This document shows positions 44,401-57,261 of a DNA stretch of 64,000 nucleotides, one piece after another. Positions within the stretch are counted from its first letter, which is position 1. Every line of letters begins with the position of its first letter. The notes under the pieces were generated by a model that saw only the letters and a list, made by a program, of their open reading frames with translations, made no database searches and was not told where the DNA came from. This DNA is from Pelobates cultripes (lineage: Eukaryota > Chordata > Amphibia > Anura > Pelobatidae). Both the position numbers and the translations under genes were made by a program. Location of the stretch: positions 138,179,968-138,243,967 of the forward strand of contig OW240914.1 in NCBI GenBank assembly GCA_933207985.1, in the 5' to 3' direction.

Positions 44401-45820
44401 TTATGATTAGAGTGAGGAGGGTAGGTAGGGAATTTTTAATGAGGGTGTGGCTAGGAGTTTGAGTGCTTCTAGCTAGAACTGGGTAGGGGCTGAGGGGTGG
44501 ACAACTGCATGCCCACTCCACAATTACTAAATAGCCCCGCCCACCTCCAATGGGTGGGGACACTGGCATTTCCCCCTGATGTAACAACGGCCTGTCCCTT
44601 ACATCTATTATTATATCATTATAGAACCCATCGATTACTCCTATTATCAAAATTTAGCCCACATCTATAATCTAGCCCACATCTATAATCTAGCCCCTTT
44701 TTGTGGTGGCTGGTTAGCAAGGTTTTTTTTAAAAGTATTTTACCACTGGCTGCTGACAAATAGGATGAGACCACTGTGAGTATGATTAGCGCTATGAAGA
44801 TGGTAATTACATACATTATGGAGGCAAAAAAACATCAGTTCTATCATATCGTGTGGATGATCTGATCAAAATAATCTGTGTTAAGTCTACATTATTTTGA
44901 GATTCTGGATTACTACATCATTTTCAATGAATTCAGTATTTGCTAATTCTTTGCATTAGTGCGGTGTCATTTTCTTATTTTTGGTATACATTTGATGTGA
45001 CCTATTGGATGGCGACCTCGATACCAGCACCATCAGTGACATGAGAGTGCCAACATACATTTCTAATTTGTTTAATCTTATTTTTCACTGATGTTTAGAC
45101 AGTTTTATATTAAAGTGCTTGAGATTAAGCATGATGATCTTAAATTACAGCAGCTTCAGCCTCTCTCTCTTTTGCAACAACCATTAACCATTTACCATTT
45201 TATACCAGTAATGCTGCCAAAATTAGAAATGATCAACTTTTAACCTGGCTTACATTTTGTCGTGAAGGTTAATCACATGTTCTCAAGGTCAGTAAGCCAA
45301 GATTGTAAGGTTAATGACAATTAATATGGCGATTTTGTGGGCTTTTTGATTACTTTACCTTTATATAGTGCTGTAGTGATTATAATAGGTGACATGTGTG
45401 GCATTAACTTGTGGTGTTCTAAATCATCATTGATATATGTGTTTGTTTCTATAATTATGTTCAAATAGCACATTTTGGGTATATTGGACATGTATATTTG
45501 TTATTTTATCGATTTCGCTATATTATACTACTTTAACAGTGGTTATTTTTACTTTATTTGCTTCAATTTACCAAACAGGATGTATAATATAAGTTTACTT
45601 ATTACTTGACCCAAATGTTATCAAATATGGTTAGGTGTACAAAGTGTTTGCTTTACTCATGCTTAGCACACTGTAGTGGTTATGGTGCTTGGAGTGTTCC
45701 TTTATTGTAAGGTATAGGACCCCTTTTTGCCAAACTAATAATGCCTAAAGTGTTTTTGAAAAACAGGGTTGAAGTGTGGCGGTGGTCATATCAACATCAT
45801 TAATGGCTCATCAGCATCTC
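44401..45820. other. Unique DNA, small repeats
   Basis: An 18-bp phrase 'cccacatctataatctag' is duplicated at 44658-44693. A T2 terminus in reverse (gtggttatggtgcttggagt) lies at about 45676-45705. No gene is seen. Confidence 0.4.
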
Positions 45821-46079
45821 TTAAAGGAACTTTCCAAGCAACCATTTTAGCATGGCCTAACTTCTTACCTGGAGTCTGCCCGGTGCCTCTCCCCCTTCCC
45901 TGCCTCCACTACTTCAGTGGGAGAGTCAGAAGCTTCTAAGCAGGAGCTGCTGTTACCTCCCTTTAACTAAACCCTGCCGTGTGGTTTGGCTACATACAAT
46001 GGCAGGTCCCAGGGAACTTCTGGCACAATAACCACTGCAGTGTGCTGTAGTGATGATGGTGCTTGAAGTGTTCCTTTAA
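45821..46079 (+). mobile_element. T2/Kolobok-type MITE
   Basis: It runs from TTAAAGGAACTTTCCAAGCA to the inverted end 'gcttgaagtgttcctttaa', with TTAA at both ends (45821-45824, 46076-46079). It is the same subfamily as 15843-16165. Confidence 0.85.
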
Positions 46080-47769
46080 ATGTAGAAAATTAGCAAATGA
46101 TAAATTGTGATCAAGGCATAGTTAGGAAACTGGGGAAAACACCAGTACGGAAAAGAAAAATAAATGAAAGGGAAAGGAGAATGAGTGGGAGAGAAATAAA
46201 AAAATGCGTGATGACACAGTGATTGAAGAGGGGATTAGAAAATAAATAGAGCATGGATAATTAATTGGGGATCATAGCAATAAATAGGTTGTCACTGTTG
46301 CTGTATGTTATCTGATATACACTGTCACATAAAGGGGAACTACAAAAAATTGCTTTTGATATAGTGTGTCATATCTTTATATATTTTACTTTACAATTCA
46401 TTTGCAAATTAGTTTTATTTGCAAAAGTGCTCAAATTAACACCTGCTTCAGCATATCAAAGTACACCTTTCATGTCAGATGGCCTTTAAGAAGATGTGCA
46501 AGAATGTATTTAAACCTTGCTTTTACTCTTTCTTCTTACTTTAGGATTGACGTGTTTCATGCCCAGTGCAGAGTGTACCTGTCAAGTTGCCAATAACAAT
46601 CACTACCCGTGCCTTTCTACAGAAGTTAGCTCTAGAAGTCAATTTTGTATGTTTCTCAGTATAACATAGCAGCATCTAGTTTCTTTAATTGAACAGTGTC
46701 ACTTCAAGCTACACATTGTTTTCAATCCAATTTCTCCCAGCCACGACTCCATGCCAGATACTAGGGGCATATAGTCTTCTCACAGTCTGAGATTTACTGT
46801 TTGATATAACTTCTATCCTCCATCATTTTCATATCAATTCAAAGTTTCTACTTGGGAATGAGTTTATAATGTGAAACATTGTTTGTGTAATTATTATTTC
46901 GTTCTTGTCCTTTCCTTAATGTACATAATCCGGTTGATCTCTCATTTCCCTTTCTGGATTATTCAGAGGTTACTTGTTATAACGTTGCTTCCTTCCTTTA
47001 TTTCCATAACTGTATCTTACATTTATTTGGATAGTTTAAACAATGCTGCAGATTTCACTTTTCCACACATATTTCTCTTTTTGCTAATGAAGTACAAATA
47101 TATAATGAGTACTGTCTGCTAACAGACATTATTAATCTTTTCAATTTCCTTTTTACAGCATTTTCCATTAGGTGTTTATTTAAATTAGTATAGTGAATAT
47201 TTATAATGTAGTCAAGTACAGGAGTGGAAAACATCAGCTCATGGAAAAGAAGTTTAGGGCCTAAAATTGCAGTTACATAAATCAGCAAAACACAGGGAAT
47301 TTGTTATGTGTTAAGGGGAACAATCCCAAACATTATGGTGGCATATGTCAAAAACTGATGAACTGCGTTGGCAGAGAGGAAACATGGTCCCAGATTAAAG
47401 TCTATAGACAGAACTAAATGGGAATTTCACAGATAGTTGCTAAATTACTTACCAGAAGTAAACACAGGATTGAATCATCACCTCCTTGTGGTATTTATTA
47501 ATACAAATGATATAGGATGTTTTAACAAAGCTGGAATATATGGCATATATGCTATTTGGAAACTTGTACATGAGACCAAGGCAGAAAGATGCATAATATG
47601 GTTGAAGGAGCCCAGTTCCTCAGTTGCTGAGCAATGACATGGTACCGTGAATCTTCTCTCTCAGTCATATTTCTTGCAACTAAAGAGAGCCAAACGATGT
47701 CTTCAAGCCTCAAAGCCTTGCAATTTCTAGATATGGTCTAATGGTCAAAGATCATAGTATACTGCTCAG
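46080..47769. other. No recognised gene
   Basis: AT-rich, unique-looking DNA. The open frames are short and do not resemble any family. Confidence 0.4.
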
Positions 47770-49080
47770 CATGTTGCAAGGCTAAAGATAATACCATCTG
47801 TTTTTTAAACATCATCTACCAAGCAAAGCACTCGGATCAAGCCTGCTGATTCTCTCTACAGATGCCGAGAAGGAGTTCAACCAGGTGGAGTTGGACTTCA
47901 TGTTTGGAGTCCTGGGACATGTAGTACTGAGTCCAAATGTTCTACTGTGGATCGGGGCTTTGTACTCATTTATATTCATACTCTTTGTACTAGATTTTCA
48001 CTTTTCGATTGTGTTTCTCCCAGCTCAAATATCAAGGGATATGGATATCCTCAGATCTCTCCCAACTCTACTCCAGGAAGTTTGCTCCCTTTAGTACCCA
48101 CTTAGTAGATAAATGGGTAGATGGCTTTATCCCCACATTTCATGGCTATGGCACATATGTAGCAAAGATGAGTCTACTGCCCAGAGTTATTTATCTCTTC
48201 CAGACTAGCCAAATCAGTATTCCCTGGGCCTCTTACTCAATTAGACTTTTGTCTCATATGTTTGGGGTGAGATGTTACCCCGCCTCAAACTGACCCAACT
48301 TTGTCTACTGGGAGAGAGAGATGTATTGGGATTACCTTCCTTCATAAACTATTATTGCTCTACGCATCTTCTGAGACTCATGGAATGGTATGACCTGGCT
48401 TCCATCAAGATATGGCCTGAGTTACACTGAGGAGTGTTTTATTAAGATTACAATTTCTTCCCCCAGAAGGACAAACTCTGAGCCTGTAAAGCAGAGTCCC
48501 CCTCTGAAGGGTGGGATTTCTTATACCTTATGCTTCTATTGCAAACCCGCTTGCCCCCCTCCCTGATGCCTGGAGGCAAATGTCCATGCTGACTTTGACC
48601 CAATGGATGGATAAAGTATAAGAAATCTGATCAATGGAGGTGCTTACTGCCTCCTTGAGACAAAGGCATGAGAAACATCAGGAGCTTTGTACGCATGGGG
48701 CTAAAACACCCGGTGATTCAGATTCCAGACCACTCCATACCTGCACCCTCAAATACTTAGATCCTAAGAGTTCTACTTGAGTGGATTCGGCTTCATATCT
48801 CTCCCCTTTTTTTTTCTCTCTCTCTCCTCACTTATTACACTACTCATGCTCCTTCTTAGAGACAGTCCTCCTAGCAGAATATAAAGAGGGTCTATGTTAG
48901 ACAAAGCTATATTCTGAGCCGGAGTTACTTGCTTCTGTTATCAAAAGTTGTCAATTTTTCAGAGCTATTTTACAATGTTCTGAATACCCGTGCCTTTCTA
49001 TGTTGCTCCTGACATGTGTAAGGTATGAGCTCCCTTGTTTCAGATTCCTGTCTCTTATTGTTCTTATGAATAAATAAAGA
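47770..49080 (+). pseudogene. L1-type ORF2 (reverse transcriptase) remnant
   Basis: This was part of the endonuclease/reverse transcriptase of an L1-like LINE. About 47795-47985 encodes the palm entry with DAEKEFNQVE and LSPNVLLWIGALYS, the first catalytic Asp region of L1 RT. At 48009-48293 the frame resumes with KYQGIWISSDLSQLY and KMSLLPRVIYLFQT, typical of the segment after the RT domain. The sequence for the FxDD active site between them is missing, so there is an internal deletion of some hundred codons near 48005. Further decayed L1-like text reads to about 48420. The frame changes several times. Confidence 0.75.
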
Positions 49081-50562
49081 TTATCTAGGAATTATCTAGA
49101 ATTGACCAGGGAATTACATTTTCAAAACCAAAATAGCTAAATTGGAAATGTTGCCAACTCTGCAGTAGACTGCAGTATTTCACTTATTAGATTAAGGAAA
49201 TGTGTCTATTACTGTAGACGGGATGAAAGACCTATTGATGTATCATAGTATTTCCCTATTCAGTGAAAAACATTTTTTTTTTCATTTGCATGTAACTAGA
49301 ATATTTGTTGGAAATACATATCAACATTTCATTTGTTCTCCTAATTTCTTTGTAAACATTTCTTCTATTTATTTATCTCTGAAATAAAACCTCTTATTCC
49401 TTGCTAATTATTATGTATTTTTAACCACAAAGTCATTGAAATTGACAATGTTATGGTCCAGGACTATGAGGTGGGAAATAATAAGGCTTGGGAACACTTG
49501 TTTATTGAACATCTAATTCCAAAATTATGGGATTTATAATTGGTTCTTATTATACTGATATAAGGGCCAGTCTTTAGTTTAGGCTGCCCTCTTGATATTA
49601 CTACATTTCTGAAGTATTTATTTCCAGAAGAGCATTAGTCAAGTGATGTTTGTTAAACAGGACCTCCAGTTGGCATTCCAGTTAATCTCAAAGGTGTTCC
49701 ACAGGGTTGAACTCTGGACTCTATAGAGGTCAGTCAAGCTATCCCATGCTGATCTTTAAAAAAACATGTATTTATTTACACTGCATCATGCATGGAAGCA
49801 GTGTATTACTGAAACAAGGAAAGATCTTCCAGAGAATTTCACACAAGTTTGTAAGTACAGAATCATCCAGAACACTGGATGGCAAAACAAAACATTGAAA
49901 ATAGACCCAGGTCATTATTCCTAATTTACCAGATGTCACATTTGGCACTATGCAGTCAGGCAGATAGCATTATACTGGTAGAAGTGCCAGAATGTGATAC
50001 ATGATTCGGCATTCTGGAGAACACACGTCTTCTACTCTCAAGTTCATTTGTGGTGACGTTGAGCATAATCCATCTGACACTTGGCCTTGTGTAGAGCAGC
50101 CTTTTTTATCAAACTCGGACTAAGAATTCTTACACTGACATTGTATTCATTTGGAGGTCTGTAATGATTGTTACTCATGCTTACACATGTGCTATTTTAC
50201 AGCTGAGCTGTTGTTGGTCCCACATGCTTCCATTACACAGTAACAAGATTAACAGTTGACAGTGGAAACTCTACAACAGAGTTATGACAAACTGAGTTCC
50301 TCGAAAGGAGGTTTGTTCTGCATATGCTGCATTTAAACTCACAGCCTAGATTTTGTTTGCCTATATAGCTTGTCTATGTGCTTGATTTTCTATACCTTAT
50401 TCCTGAATTTATGAACTTACGTGTCCATTTGTATGTGACCTGACATATAAATTGATATGAGCATTTCACTTCTATATGCTTTTTACTTTAGAAGTATATG
50501 AGTTTGTTGATGAATATATCTCTTTATCGAATTATAAATAAAAACGTTTCATAAAAAAGAAA
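49081..50562. other. No recognised gene
   Basis: Unique AT-rich DNA. The small open frames at 49202-49387 and 49707-49898 are not recognisable. Confidence 0.4.
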
Positions 50563-50988
50563 GAAATATACAAATAAGATTAGGTGTACACTCAGTATTG
50601 GAAATTAATGATAAAAACCACCACTGGTGTGCATATGGAGCGCTTACAAATTTGTTGACTCACCCATATGGGTTAACATACATATGTATGGAAAACGTGA
50701 CTCATAGCGATATATCTGAAACAGATATATCGCTATGAGTCACGTTTTCCATACATATGTATGTTAACCCATATGGGTGAGTCAACAAATTTGTAAGCGC
50801 TCCATATGCACACCAGTGGTGGTTTTTATCATTAATTTCCAATACTGAGTGTACACCTAATCTTTTTTGTACTAATCTATAGGGTAGAGAGTCCCTATTT
50901 GTGTGGTAGCTGCTGTCATTTTACTCAATTATTAACTGAAAGCGCCTTGAAAACACACAAATTCTTATTTCTGAGAAATATACAAATA
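50563..50988. mobile_element. Insertion with perfect 143-bp inverted repeat and 14-bp duplication
   Basis: 'gaaatatacaaata' occurs at 50563-50576 and 50975-50988. Between them the arms 50576-50718 and 50722-50864 are exact inverted copies (143 bp, no mismatch that I can find) around the loop 'aaa' at 50719-50721. A unique tail of 110 bp (50865-50974) follows on the right only. The layout matches the older fold-back at 1583-4077: inverted arms, one-sided tail, a variable-length target duplication of 13-14 bp. No coding frame is present. Confidence 0.8.
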
Positions 50989-51084
50989 TTATGGACAAAT
51001 AGAGCATAAACTCAGAGTGCCCCAGGCCGAAGTAGTTAATAACAATTGACATTACACTGCTAAAACTTCATGCTAATTTTTTTC
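50989..51084. other. Short unique spacer
   Basis: Nothing is recognised. Confidence 0.4.
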
Positions 51085-51588
51085 TTAAGGGTACACTAAA
51101 GTCACTCAGACCACCAATGAAGTGGTCTGAGTGCAGTAGCCCTGATTCTTCAATGTAAAACATTGCAGTATTTTAGAAGCTGCAATGTTTACATTGCAAG
51201 GTTAAGTCCCCCTCTAGTGGCTGTCGTACTGACAGTCTCTAGAGGTACTTTGTGACCGAGTACTATGCTGTCCTATGGAGAATGTTGGATGTGTGTGAGG
51301 AACTTGCCTTGCATACACATTAGGTTCCCAATGCTCCTCTATGAAGAGTATTGGATTGGACTATGGTGGAGGCAGCGTCAATGATGCTGCAGGTACAGAG
51401 AGGTGAGCAGCAGCGAGGGAGTGTTGGCGCTGGAAAATGGTAAATAAAACCTTGATTTTTCATTTTTATGGCACATGGGTGGACCTATACAGGTCAGACC
51501 GGGGATACAAAGCGGACCTGGAAAAAAATGTATGCCAGCCACATAAGTAGGGTCTCCCTCTCCCACTCTCTGTCTCTCTCTCTCTCTC

Positions 51589-51627
<39 letters not shown>

Positions 51628-51677
51628 CTTGTCTGTAGTGAGCTTGTGTGTGTGTGTATGTATATATATATATATAT

Positions 51678-51711
<34 letters not shown>

Positions 51712-52195
51712 AACACACACATATATATATACACAAGCTCACTACAGGCAAGCTCACTGACACACACATGACTACTTCAGACAAGCTTACTGACACACAC
51801 ATGCTCACTACAGATAAGCTCACTGACACACACATACATGCCCACTACAGATAACCTCACTGACACACACACACATTCTCACTACAGACAAGCTTACTGA
51901 CACACACACACACACACACACACACACATTCTCACTACAGACAAGGTCATTGTTATACACATACTCATTCATTTGATTGAAAACAGAGTTTGACATTGTT
52001 CTCAATGCAGAAAACTCTCTAGTGGCTGTCTAAAAGACAGCCACTAGAGGTGTGTAAACCCTGAAAGGAACCTTCACAGTAATATCTACAAAACTCCATT
52101 GCCTCACATTGCAGGGTTAAAACTAAAGGACCACTGCACACAGAGCACTTCATTGAGATGAAGTGGTCTGGGTGCATGTAGTGGTCCCTCAACTC
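51085..52195 (+). mobile_element. T2-like MITE swollen by microsatellites
   Basis: The left end is TTAAGGGTACACTAAAGTCA with the palindrome 'agaccaccaatgaagtggtc'. The right end is the related inverted 'gaagtggtctgggtgca' followed by 'gtggtccctcaa'. 'ctctagtggctgtc' palindromes lie on both sides. The middle is simple-sequence DNA, so element limits are approximate and two abutting MITEs are possible. Confidence 0.5.
51560..51955. repeat. Compound microsatellite: (TC)n(TA)n(GA)n, (TA)n, (AC)n
   Basis: 51563-51627 is (TC)n-(TA)n-(GA)n, itself a near-perfect palindrome. (TG)n and (TA)n blocks follow to about 51730, then 'gacacacacatgctcactac' type units and (AC)n to 51930. Confidence 0.93.
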
Positions 52196-53287
52196 AATAT
52201 GGTTTTGCTCATGTTAGTCATTAATACCCCTTTTAATCACAATAGAAATGTCATTATGTTACAATATTTCTATGAAACTCTGATTAGGTGTCCTGAAAAT
52301 GTGTGATTCTGAAGCACACATATATATTAGCTGTATATTATTTATTTTGCTATATTGAAAATGTATTTCCATTTTTGCTTAATTTATTAATAACAAATAA
52401 ATAATGCATTTTAACTGGCATTGGATTGAGCCTCTGAGTTCAAACCTGTTAAAGTTCTTTAACATACTGCTCTACTACCCAAGGGTGCTTCAGATCTAAA
52501 AGCATGATGCAGTATGATGATGAGAAGGAAAACATTCAACAAGCCATCTCAGATATTTAAAGAGATTTATTTAAAATAAAAAATAAAAAGGAAAGAAAGA
52601 ATCTTTAGTAGAGGTGGATTGCAAAGCCTCACGGCTGCTTGGCAGTCCTGATCCATAGCACGTCATCCCCAGCATGTACAAATTACAGTCCCTTGCTCAG
52701 GAAGTCTATATTTAGCTGCTCTAAAAGGTTTGTATAAACAGAAAGCTAAGATCGCTTTCCAAACTATGATTGCCCCTCTGTGAGACAGCAACATCTTCTT
52801 CCAAGTGGTACAGAACTATTTTAACTCTTCAGATGCTGATAATTCATGTCACCATATATTGCATAAACCAAATACTCTGACATATCCATGATAAATCATT
52901 AAAAGAGCATTGGACATTAGCCAACCGAGCATCTTGCTTAGAGCTGGCACCTCCTCGCCCCTATTCCAGTACATTCACGAGCAGACTTTAGAAAGTTTAG
53001 TTTTTGTCTGTTGCACACAGTGCCTTTTAAGGGCAATGGGGCCTGAACTTCCTGTTTCCAAGTGAGAGATGATACAGCGACACTGGGATTGCCGCCTGAT
53101 GCTGGCTGTCCACGAGATCATTGCTAGAGAGAGGCTGCCCATATATGTGTGTCAATGTTGTAATGTGATAATGGGGATAAGGTTATTCTTTTGCAATGGA
53201 GATTAGACTGTAATGTGTATTTTGGTTAATTTAGGCAGTTCGATTATTTGGCTGCTTGGTTTAGTAATTTATGGTATTAATCCCTTG
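52196..53287. other. No recognised gene
   Basis: Unique-looking DNA with no repeat ends defined. Confidence 0.4.
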
Positions 53288-53660
53288 AGGATGGAGGCAA
53301 TTGTCCATGTTCCAAAAAAAAAACCTTGACTTAGAGCTGTAGGATTGTTCCACCATAATGTAAGGGTTTTTCTTCAATTGCTCCATACATATTACACATT
53401 ATGTGTAAATAAAAAATTTTTTAAAACCCAAATATTTTTACACTTTTGCTTATAATAAGTTTGACTTGTCTTGTGCAACTAATTAAAAAGAACGTGAAAT
53501 AGATTCAAATATCAGTCTGGATTTTAACCCCTTAAGGACACATGACATGTGTGACATGTCATGATTCCCTTTTATTCCAGAAGTTTGGTCCTTAAGGGGT
53601 TAAATGCCTAATATGTTTAGGATCTAACTTTTTGACAGTTAATGATAACCCCATACCAGT
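53288..53660. repeat. Interspersed repeat family B, copy 2
   Basis: It matches 39405-39693 and 42243-42262. It carries the empty version of the TTAA site occupied in copy 1 ('gacagttaatgataacccca'), and is itself interrupted by a different TTAA MITE at 53524-53603 whose empty site is preserved in copy 1 ('gatatttaaatgcc'). Confidence 0.8.
53524..53603 (-). mobile_element. Short TTAA MITE (piggyBac-like), 80 bp
   Basis: It starts TTAACCCCTTAAGGACACAT and ends 'ggtccttaaggggttaa'. It is the same family as 26828-26894 in the opposite orientation. Both TTAA copies are intact. Confidence 0.88.
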
Positions 53661-53925
53661 TACCCTTACCCAATGCTTACACTAACTGTAACTGTATGCC
53701 TACCCTAATCTTACCCTTAACTGTAACCCTACACTACTGTTAACCCTGAAAAATCATTAACCCATTCCCAGCATCAACCCTTACCCTAACACTACTCTAT
53801 ACCAAACCCTAATCCTACAGCTAACCCTAAACCTACCCCAACGCTAAGTGTAACCCTACTCTTACCCCTAGATCAAACCCTACCCTAACCCCACCACTAA
53901 TCCTAATCCTAACCCACTGCTAATA
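53661..53925. repeat. Degenerate telomere-like (CCCTAA) tract
   Basis: About 265 bp dominated by variants of CCCTAA/CCCTTA ('ttaccctaacactactctat', 'ctaatcctacagctaaccct', 'cctaatcctaaccca'). Exact tandem runs do not exceed two units, so this is an old interstitial telomere-like or self-expanded minisatellite tract and not a chromosome end. Confidence 0.75.
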
Positions 53926-54450
53926 TCAATACGGAAATTATAAATGGGTATTTAACACAATAGATTGTTGCCACCATATACTGGCCAAGTTCAGAATTAC
54001 TTTTATAATTCTGAATAGAGCCCTTGTCCTAGCCAATTATATAGATGTTATGTTGGGCAGCTGGCAAAGCGAAACACTGCTTCCAATCAACTGGGAACAC
54101 ATTCACCAAAGTAGACTGCACCCCTGGAAAAATGTACTCATCCATGGTTTTCTGAATGGAGTTAAAGAGCTCTATTACAAGTAAATATATTTGGTGTCAT
54201 GTTATTTATTTATTTTGTTTATACCATGTGCTGTGTATGTTCATGATGAATTTCATATCTATTACTTTTTTAAATTTAGGAATCATCAGTATTCCATTGT
54301 GCTTTCCTAAACAAACCTTTTTAAACTAGTGTCATATGCAAACAACATTTTTAACTAAAGTCTAGATGCTCCAGGTCCACCTTAGCAAAATTATCTGGTA
54401 AAGTCCAGGGGGTTTGCACATCAAAATCTGGGTAGTGCTCAGACTATTTA
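53926..54450. other. No recognised feature
   Basis: Unique-looking DNA. Confidence 0.4.
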
Positions 54451-55023
54451 TTAAAGAGACACTATAGTCACCAGAACAACTACAGCTTATTGAATTTGTT
54501 CTGGTGAGTAGAATCATTACCTTCAGGGTTTTTGCTGTAAACACTGTCTTTTCAGAGAAAATGCAGTGTTTATATTACAGACTAGTGATAACGTCACTGG
54601 CCACTCCTCAGGCAGTTTTAAGAGGTCCTTCCTGGGTCATGGCTGCCTAAAATGCATCCAAACATTCAGTATCTCCTCCCTCTGCATGCAGACACTGAAC
54701 TTTCCTCATAGAGATTCATTGATTCAATTCATCTCTATGAGGAGATTTTGATTGGATCATGCTGGATCTGCCTCTTTGTCAGTCTCAGTCAATCCTATGG
54801 GGAAGCATTGTGATTGGATCAGGCTACCACTTCTGATGATGTCAGCAGGCTGCTTGTTTTTCTGACTCTAACAGCATGCAGAGTTACAGCTTCAGGCTTG
54901 AATACATTAAGATTTTTACTATATTTATGGAGGCATGAGGGACCCGGGGGGCTAGCTGGTGGTTTTAACACTATAGGGTCAGGAATACATGTTTGTGTTC
55001 TTGACCCTATAGTGATCCTTTAA
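54451..55023 (+). mobile_element. T2/Kolobok-type MITE
   Basis: It runs from TTAAAGAGACACTATAGTCA to the inverted end 'ctatagtgatcctttaa', with TTAA at both ends. It shares 'caggaatacatgtttgtgt' with 38177-38627. The internal open frame at 54814-55023 is not a gene. Confidence 0.85.
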
Positions 55024-55586
55024 TATCCAGATTTTGACTGTCGTAATTCACAAACGGATGATACTGCACTTACACTCAGGAATCCAAGTGTTTATCAGGG
55101 CCAGGGTTGGCAAAACCCAGTTAAGTAGATAAAATAAATTAGATCCAGGCACTCAGGATTGCTGCAGAAAGGCAGGTTTATTGGAACAAAGATTTTGACT
55201 GCCAACAACTGAATGGACATGAAGGTCCAACATTTTTCAGCCTGTCTGCATACTGCTAGATGGCTGAAATATGTATACTAATGCTGAAAATATGAAGTAT
55301 TTGAGTGCTGTCAACACAGGCAGCCAGTGGGTAAATAGCTCAGATTTTGATTTTCTCCAAAAAAAACAAAAAAAATATTCAATGTAAATGACTGATTGTA
55401 AACTAGACACCAGGTTGTACCAAAAGGCATGTCCTCATTCAGTATACATAACAGAATGAATTGCCTTTAGAAATATGATAATTGCAAGAACAGTTGAAAC
55501 TTGGATATTAAGTTTTGTCCATCTCAAACAAATGTATTACTTAAAGAATAACCCCATAATAGTTTTGATGACTTATTGGTTTGATT
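55024..55586. repeat. Repeat B piece and degraded fold-back relative
   Basis: 55041-55080 matches 42262-42300 of repeat B. About 55150-55260 resembles the fold-back with a hammerhead-like core at 39180-39355 ('ccaggcactc', 'ggtttattggaacaaag', 'atgaaggtccaacattt'). The rest shows nothing. Confidence 0.45.
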
Positions 55587-56660
55587 CAGTAGACCAGGGG
55601 CAGGCAACCTTTTGGTAGAACTTTGAAATCCCTAAGAGAGCCAGCCATTTTTTCAAAGTATCTTTTATGTGTGCTGACGAATTCCACTTGTGTTACTTAT
55701 GGGAATAACAGATACTTTGTGAGGTTGAACATGTGTGTATATGTTTGGGCTATATTTATCGTTTGTGTTATGTGTGTGGGATGTCTGTGGTGTTATATAA
55801 GTGTATGTACAGATTGTGCAGTGTGTGTTCTTTGTGGTATTGTGTGTGGGAAGTTTACTTGTAGGGAATTGTGAATGTTGGCTGTTTGTGTTATTGTGTG
55901 TGTATGGCAAGAGCTGTTTGACTGTTTGTAAGGTAGTGAATGTGTGGGTTGTTTATGGTATTTGTTGTGTGGGCTGCTATGTTATGTATGTGTGTGCCTG
56001 TTTTATTATATTTAAGTGTGATATATTTATGTATGTAGGGATGTCTGTAGTCGGTGTATGTGGGCAGTTCATTGTGTGAAGGTATTTGTGATTGTGTGTG
56101 TGTGTGTGTGTGTGATCTGCCTGATGTGTGAAGCATGTGTGTGGGCTGTTTGTGGTATCCATGTGTGTGGGCTGACTGTAGTTTTGTTTGTTTGCTGTCT
56201 GTGATAAGTGTGTGCATGTTAGTTGCCTGTGTGTGGTAGAGACTGTGTTGGTGATATCATCATAAGGTGCCCTCAATGTGTCTTTTTGTTTGTGGTAAAT
56301 ACTTATAAAATGTATTACATTATTAATTAAATAAAGTACTAATAATTAAATTATTTTCTGCCCCCCTTCTTCTTGCCTAGCTTTGCCAGATCGGGAGGCA
56401 TGAATCCCTGGCCCGGTGCTAACCTCTTGTGGATCTCACTCTAGTGTGGCACCTTACCAGTAAGCAACACCTATGGCAACACTCTGAATCACCGAGAAGT
56501 ACCTGAGAGTGAAGGAGGGTCCCTGTGGTGTCTGCACACTCTGGAGGTGCAGAACACAGGCTCCCTTGCTCTTCTCTGATCTCCCCATTTGTGTCAGACA
56601 CCCTTGCGGGTGGTGCATAGGAACCCGACGTGCCATAGGTTGCTGACCCCTGCAGTAGAT
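55587..56660. mobile_element. hAT element, 1058 bp, non-autonomous
   Basis: The flanking octamers 'cagtagac' (55587-55594) and 'cagtagat' (56653-56660) agree at seven of eight positions. The ends are CAGGGGCAGGCAACCTTTTGG and, inverted, CAGGGGTCAGCAACCTATGGC, a classical vertebrate hAT terminus. The interior has a TG-rich tract (about 55720-56240) and no transposase. Confidence 0.85.
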
Positions 56661-57261
56661 AGATGGACAGACAGAAAGACAGACATATGCACAGACAGAA
56701 ATTTTAATACAAATAATCAAGTAATGAATATAGCTAGATTGGAGAGTTCCGACTCATTTCCTTTAGATTATACATTGCTAATTAAGTTTTAAATTCACAA
56801 TATTTCACTGATTAATAAATTCACTTCTATGTATTGCTGTGGAATCAGCTTTTAGACGACATAGAAATAAATCTAATATTTTTGTTCTGTCCCTGCATCC
56901 ATGTCTTCCCATTCATCCGCAAACTGCTTTACAACTGTAATGCTTTAATAATAGGCTGTAAGACATAACATCACATCATGGTGTTATGCAAACAAGCAAA
57001 TCCACACTTGTTTCTACTGAGATCATCACTGCACACGACATAATATTATTTTCCAAATGTTCTGGATTAAACCAGGAAAGAGTGATGGAATTTACCCCCT
57101 CCTCCAAATCAAGTGATTATTAAAAAAAACAACCCAGTTATGTGCTCATTTGGATCCCAAGAAATGCTGGAAGATATGTACAAAAAGCAAAGCTGCAGCA
57201 CGGTTCTAGAAGTGGAAAGCTTGTTTAGTTAAATAGTTATTACTCCTGATTGAAAACTTTG
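56661..57261. other. Unique DNA with a short (GACA)-like repeat
   Basis: 'gatggacagacagaaagaca' at about 56661-56700. No gene is seen. Confidence 0.4.

Noticed and set aside
53661..53925. Chromosome-end telomere
   Set aside because: Units are degenerate and unique DNA continues on both sides.
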